A DNA stretch of 9,357 nucleotides from Verrucomicrobiota bacterium (GTDB lineage Bacteria; Verrucomicrobiota; Verrucomicrobiia; Opitutales; Oceanipulchritudinaceae). Where the stretch lies: NCBI GenBank assembly GCA_009908535.1, contig JAAAOD010000232.1, positions 1 through 9,357 of the forward strand, read 5' to 3'. Below are positions 7,245-9,357 of this stretch, piece by piece; position 1 is the stretch's first letter; each line of letters begins with the position of its first letter. Both the position numbers and the translations under genes were made by a program. The notes beneath the pieces are model-generated. The model saw nothing but the letters and a program-made list of their open reading frames with translations. It was not told the DNA's origin and made no database searches.

Positions 7245-8528
7245 ATGGCCAAGAAAAAGAAATCCTCCCGCAAATGGATCCTCCTCGCCGTCGTCCTCGT
7301 CGTCATCGGCGGTATGGTTGTCGCCACCCGCACCGGCGGGGAGGAGGGTATCGAGGTTTCCGTGGAATCCATCGAGAGTGGTGACATCACCTCCGTGGTC
7401 ACGGCCACCGGGCGGGTGCATCCGCAAACCGAGGTCGTCATCTCCTCCGAAGTCCCGGGCGAAGTCATCGAACTTCCGGTGAAGGACGGCTCCACCGTCG
7501 AGAAGGGCGATCTCCTCGTACGGGTCAATCCGGACACGCTCGAAGCGCAGGTCAAGCAGAGGGAGGCCTCGCTCGCCGGCACGCGGGCGGCCAGCGCGCA
7601 ACAAAGGGCCGAAATGCTCCAGGCCGAACTCGACCTCGACCGCATCCGTGAGCTGCACGAGAAAGGCTTCGCCACCGAGGAGGAACTCGACCGCGCGAAA
7701 ACCTCCCTTGAAGTCCGCCGCGCCGCTTACGAATCCGGACAGCACGAGATCGAGCGCCAGGAAATGCAGCTCAAGGAGGCGCGCGACAAGCTCGCGAAAG
7801 CAAGTATCTTTTCCCCCATGAACGGGACCGTCATCGCCTTGAACGCCGAGGTCGGCGACCGCGTCGTCGGCACCGGCCAGTTCGAGGGCACCGAGATCAT
7901 GCGCGTGGCCGACCTCACCGCCATGGAAGTTCAGGTGGACGTCAGCGAGGCCGACATCGTCCACGTCGAAATGGGCGACAAGGCCGAGGTGGAGATCGAC
8001 GCCCTCCCCGAGGAGCCCTTCACCGGCGCGGTCACCGAAATCGCCAATTCCGCCCTCACCACCGATGCGCGCTCCCGCGAAGAGGTCACCACCTTCGCCG
8101 TCACCATCGAGCTGGACGATCCCGGCAAACAACTCCGCCCCGGCATGACCGCCACCGCCGATATCGAAACCGAGACGGTCACCGGCGTCGTCAAGGCGCC
8201 CCTCGGCAGCGTTGTCGTCCGACCGGAGTCAGAGGTGTCCGAGGCGTCCGACGAGACCGACGAATCCGACGAGGCCGACGAATCCGACGACCGTGTCCGC
8301 GTGGTCTTCGTGGCGGCGGACGGGCGAGCGGAACTGCGGCGGGTGGAGACGGGGATCGCGGACCGCGACTTCATCGAGATCAAGGAGGGCCTTGCCGAGG
8401 GCGACCGGGTCATCACCGGGAGCTACCGGGCCCTCACCCGCGAACTGGAGGACGGCAGCGTCATTCGTGAACGAAAACGCGGGGAATCCGGCCAAGGCGG
8501 CGACTGGCGCGACGAAGGGGAAGGCTGA
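7245..8528 (+). CDS. Periplasmic adaptor (membrane fusion protein), MacA/HlyD type
   Basis: The periplasmic bridge between an inner-membrane ABC permease and the TolC-like channel, 427 residues. The Lys-rich N-terminus (KKKKSSRK) and hydrophobic segment WILLAVVLVVIGGMVV (11-26) form an uncleaved inner-membrane anchor. The first lipoyl half-motif (GEVIELPVKDGSTVEKGDLL) is at 72-91 and the second (SPMNGTVIALNAEVGDRV) at 190-207, flanking an alpha hairpin at about 97-187. At the hairpin tip R133, L137, T144 and D149 fit the RxxxLxxxxxxSxxxxD TolC-docking pattern, with Thr for Ser. A beta-barrel (about 222-315) and membrane-proximal domain follow. The latter contains an acidic insert (328-349) coded by a 9-bp tandem repeat. 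The C-terminal tail is Gly/Arg/Glu-rich. ATG 7245 was chosen because it directly precedes the Lys-rich anchor; the upstream extension lies inside the TolC gene. No Shine-Dalgarno is visible. Its place just before an ATPase and MacB-type permease suggests a MacA role. Confidence 0.93.
   Translation: MAKKKKSSRKWILLAVVLVVIGGMVVATRTGGEEGIEVSVESIESGDITSVVTATGRVHPQTEVVISSEVPGEVIELPVKDGSTVEKGDLLVRVNPDTLEAQVKQREASLAGTRAASAQQRAEMLQAELDLDRIRELHEKGFATEEELDRAKTSLEVRRAAYESGQHEIERQEMQLKEARDKLAKASIFSPMNGTVIALNAEVGDRVVGTGQFEGTEIMRVADLTAMEVQVDVSEADIVHVEMGDKAEVEIDALPEEPFTGAVTEIANSALTTDARSREEVTTFAVTIELDDPGKQLRPGMTATADIETETVTGVVKAPLGSVVVRPESEVSEASDETDESDEADESDDRVRVVFVAADGRAELRRVETGIADRDFIEIKEGLAEGDRVITGSYRALTRELEDGSVIRERKRGESGQGGDWRDEGEG
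8247..8291 (+). repeat. Five tandem 9-bp units inside the adaptor gene
   Basis: Five consecutive in-frame units of the form NCCGACGAN stand at 8247-8255, 8256-8264, 8265-8273, 8274-8282 and 8283-8291. They encode SDE, TDE, SDE, ADE and SDD. The 18-bp blocks 8256-8273 and 8274-8291 differ at only two positions. The array keeps frame, so gain or loss of units would change the length of the acidic insert without a frameshift. Confidence 0.9.
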
Positions 8529-8533
8529 CCGCC

Positions 8534-8540
8534 GGAAGGA
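8534..8540 (+). promoter_or_regulatory. Shine-Dalgarno deciding the start of the second ATPase gene
   Basis: GGAAGGA at 8534-8540 is 7 nt before ATG 8548 but only 1 nt before the in-frame ATG at 8542. The spacing favours 8548 as the start. Confidence 0.7.
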
Positions 8541-8547
8541 AATGACC

Positions 8548-9255
8548 ATGGACGCCGTTATCCAGATCCGCGAGCTGAAGAAGATCTACGACCTTGGGCG
8601 CACGCAGGTGGTCGCCCTCGGCGGCATTCACCTCGATGTCGCGAAAAACGAATACCTCGCCATCATGGGTCCTTCCGGAAGCGGGAAGTCGACCCTGATG
8701 AACATTCTCGGCTGCCTTGATACGCCGACGGAGGGCAAGTACTTCCTCGCCGGCGAACCGGTGGATGAAATGGAGGACGATGAACTGGCCCGCATCCGCA
8801 ACCGGGAGATCGGTTTCATCTTCCAGAGTTTCAACCTTCTTCCGCGGACGACGATTCTCCGCAACGTGGAGTTGCCGCTGGTCTATTCCGGACTCTCCCG
8901 CCGGGAACGGATGGAGCGGGCGCGGGTGGCCCTCGAGAGCGTGGGCCTGCAGGACCGCCTCGACCACCAGTCGAACGAATTGTCCGGCGGCCAGCGCCAG
9001 CGGGTGGCGATCGCCCGGGCCCTCGTCAACCAACCCTCCATCCTTCTCGCGGACGAGCCGACGGGCAACCTCGACTCGCATACCGGCGAGGAAATCCTCG
9101 GGCTCTTCGACGAGCTTCACCGGCAGGGCCACACCCTGCTCGTCGTCACGCACGAGGACGACGTCGCCGCCCGCGCAAGGCGCTGCATCCGCCTGCGCGA
9201 CGGGCGGATCGAATCGGACGAGGCGACGGCGGCCGCCGTTCATTCCGCACCATGA
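8548..9255 (+). CDS. ABC transporter ATP-binding protein, MacB/LolD type (second engine)
   Basis: The cytoplasmic ATPase expected to drive the MacB-type permease that begins at 9252. Its 235 residues carry Walker A GPSGSGKST at 41-49, Q-loop Gln 93, signature LSGGQ at 145-149, Walker B ILLADEP at 165-171 with catalytic Glu 170, D-loop NLDS at 174-177 and switch His 202 in VTHED. It is a paralogue of the ATPase at 52-774; the segment ARIRNREIGFIFQSFNL around the Q-loop is identical in both, while the rest is diverged. In Escherichia coli MacB the ATPase and membrane part are fused in one chain; here they are split, which is common in this superfamily. Start 8548 was chosen over 8542 because of Shine-Dalgarno spacing. 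The stop overlaps the next start as ATGA, so the two products are probably made in a coupled, near-stoichiometric way. Confidence 0.95.
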   Translation: MDAVIQIRELKKIYDLGRTQVVALGGIHLDVAKNEYLAIMGPSGSGKSTLMNILGCLDTPTEGKYFLAGEPVDEMEDDELARIRNREIGFIFQSFNLLPRTTILRNVELPLVYSGLSRRERMERARVALESVGLQDRLDHQSNELSGGQRQRVAIARALVNQPSILLADEPTGNLDSHTGEEILGLFDELHRQGHTLLVVTHEDDVAARARRCIRLRDGRIESDEATAAAVHSAP

Positions 9256-9357
9256 CCTTCCGCCAGCGCATCAGCGAATTCACGGAGGCCTTCCGCATTG
9301 CGGGAGAGCAGCTCCGTATGCACAAGATGCGTTCGCTGCTGACAGCCCTCGGCGTGA
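9252..9357 (+). CDS. ABC transporter permease, MacB type (N-terminal fragment, cut by window end)
   Basis: Only the first 35 codons are present and no stop is reached. The start ATG overlaps the ATPase stop in an ATGA junction, and no Shine-Dalgarno is visible. The fragment has an amphipathic N-terminal helix (FTEAFRIAGEQLRMHKMR) followed by SLLTALGV, which matches the RSLLTxLGI start of TM1 in MacB/LolC-like permeases. From its position after channel, adaptor and ATPase it should be the inner-membrane permease of a MacAB-TolC-like exporter. Whether it is a standard 400-residue MacB unit or another duplicated permease cannot be seen; the N-terminus differs from those of the two upstream permeases and looks like the classic short form. 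Confidence 0.8.
   Translation, partial: MTFRQRISEFTEAFRIAGEQLRMHKMRSLLTALGV

Noticed and set aside
5639..7675. 678-codon open frame on the minus strand
   Set aside because: It lies antisense to the end of the permease, the whole TolC-like gene and the start of the adaptor, crossing real gene borders. The product has no recognisable domain and the sense genes are certain; GC-rich codon bias leaves this antisense frame free of stops.
7236..8132. 298-codon minus-strand open frame
   Set aside because: Antisense to the adaptor; its low-complexity Gly/Asp/Leu composition reflects the sense codons.
8212..8547. Upstream extension of the second ATPase frame to 8212 or 8542
   Set aside because: The 8212 extension is a shadow of the adaptor's repeat region. 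The 8542 ATG is only 1 nt from the Shine-Dalgarno, while 8548 has good spacing.
8461..9243. 260-codon minus-strand open frame
   Set aside because: Antisense to the second ATPase, whose motifs are complete.

Overview
The window is a GC-rich (by eye roughly 60-65%), gene-dense stretch read entirely on the + strand. It holds seven genes for ABC-type tripartite export across a Gram-negative envelope. Junctions are 19 nt, 5 nt, an 8-nt overlap, 16 nt, 19 nt and a 4-nt overlap, with no room for an internal terminator, so a single operon is likely. The outer-membrane channel and periplasmic adaptor show the host has two membranes. The duplicated 800-residue FtsX/MacB permeases and the style of the TolC-like protein resemble Verrucomicrobiota, Acidobacteriota or related deep-branching phyla. 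That placement is an impression from family resemblance, with Verrucomicrobiota/Opitutae my weak first guess.

Layout. 1-51: leader or tail of an unseen upstream gene, with a good Shine-Dalgarno for the first gene. 52-774: MacB/LolD-type ATPase. 794-3238 and 3244-5715: two paralogous permeases, each a single-chain duplication of the MacB fold (TM1, periplasmic domain, TM2-4, all twice). 5708-7228: TolC-family outer-membrane efflux protein. 7245-8528: MacA/HlyD-type adaptor with an N-terminal membrane anchor and a recognisable TolC-docking hairpin tip. 8548-9255: second MacB/LolD-type ATPase. 9252-9357: start of a further MacB-type permease, cut by the window edge.

How they fit together. The second half (channel, adaptor, ATPase, permease) is a complete MacA-MacB-TolC set. 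The first half (one ATPase plus two duplicated permeases) has no adaptor or channel of its own in view and may share the downstream duct, or use an adaptor encoded upstream. Substrates cannot be read from the sequence; macrolide-like compounds, peptides, lipids or lipoproteins are all possible for this superfamily. No RNA genes, insertion sequences, CRISPR arrays, tRNAs or integration sites were seen. I did not find a clearly novel system. The most distinctive points are two different ABC permease architectures sharing one duct, a five-unit 9-bp tandem repeat coding an acidic insert in the adaptor, and Shine-Dalgarno sequences seen only in front of the two ATPase genes.
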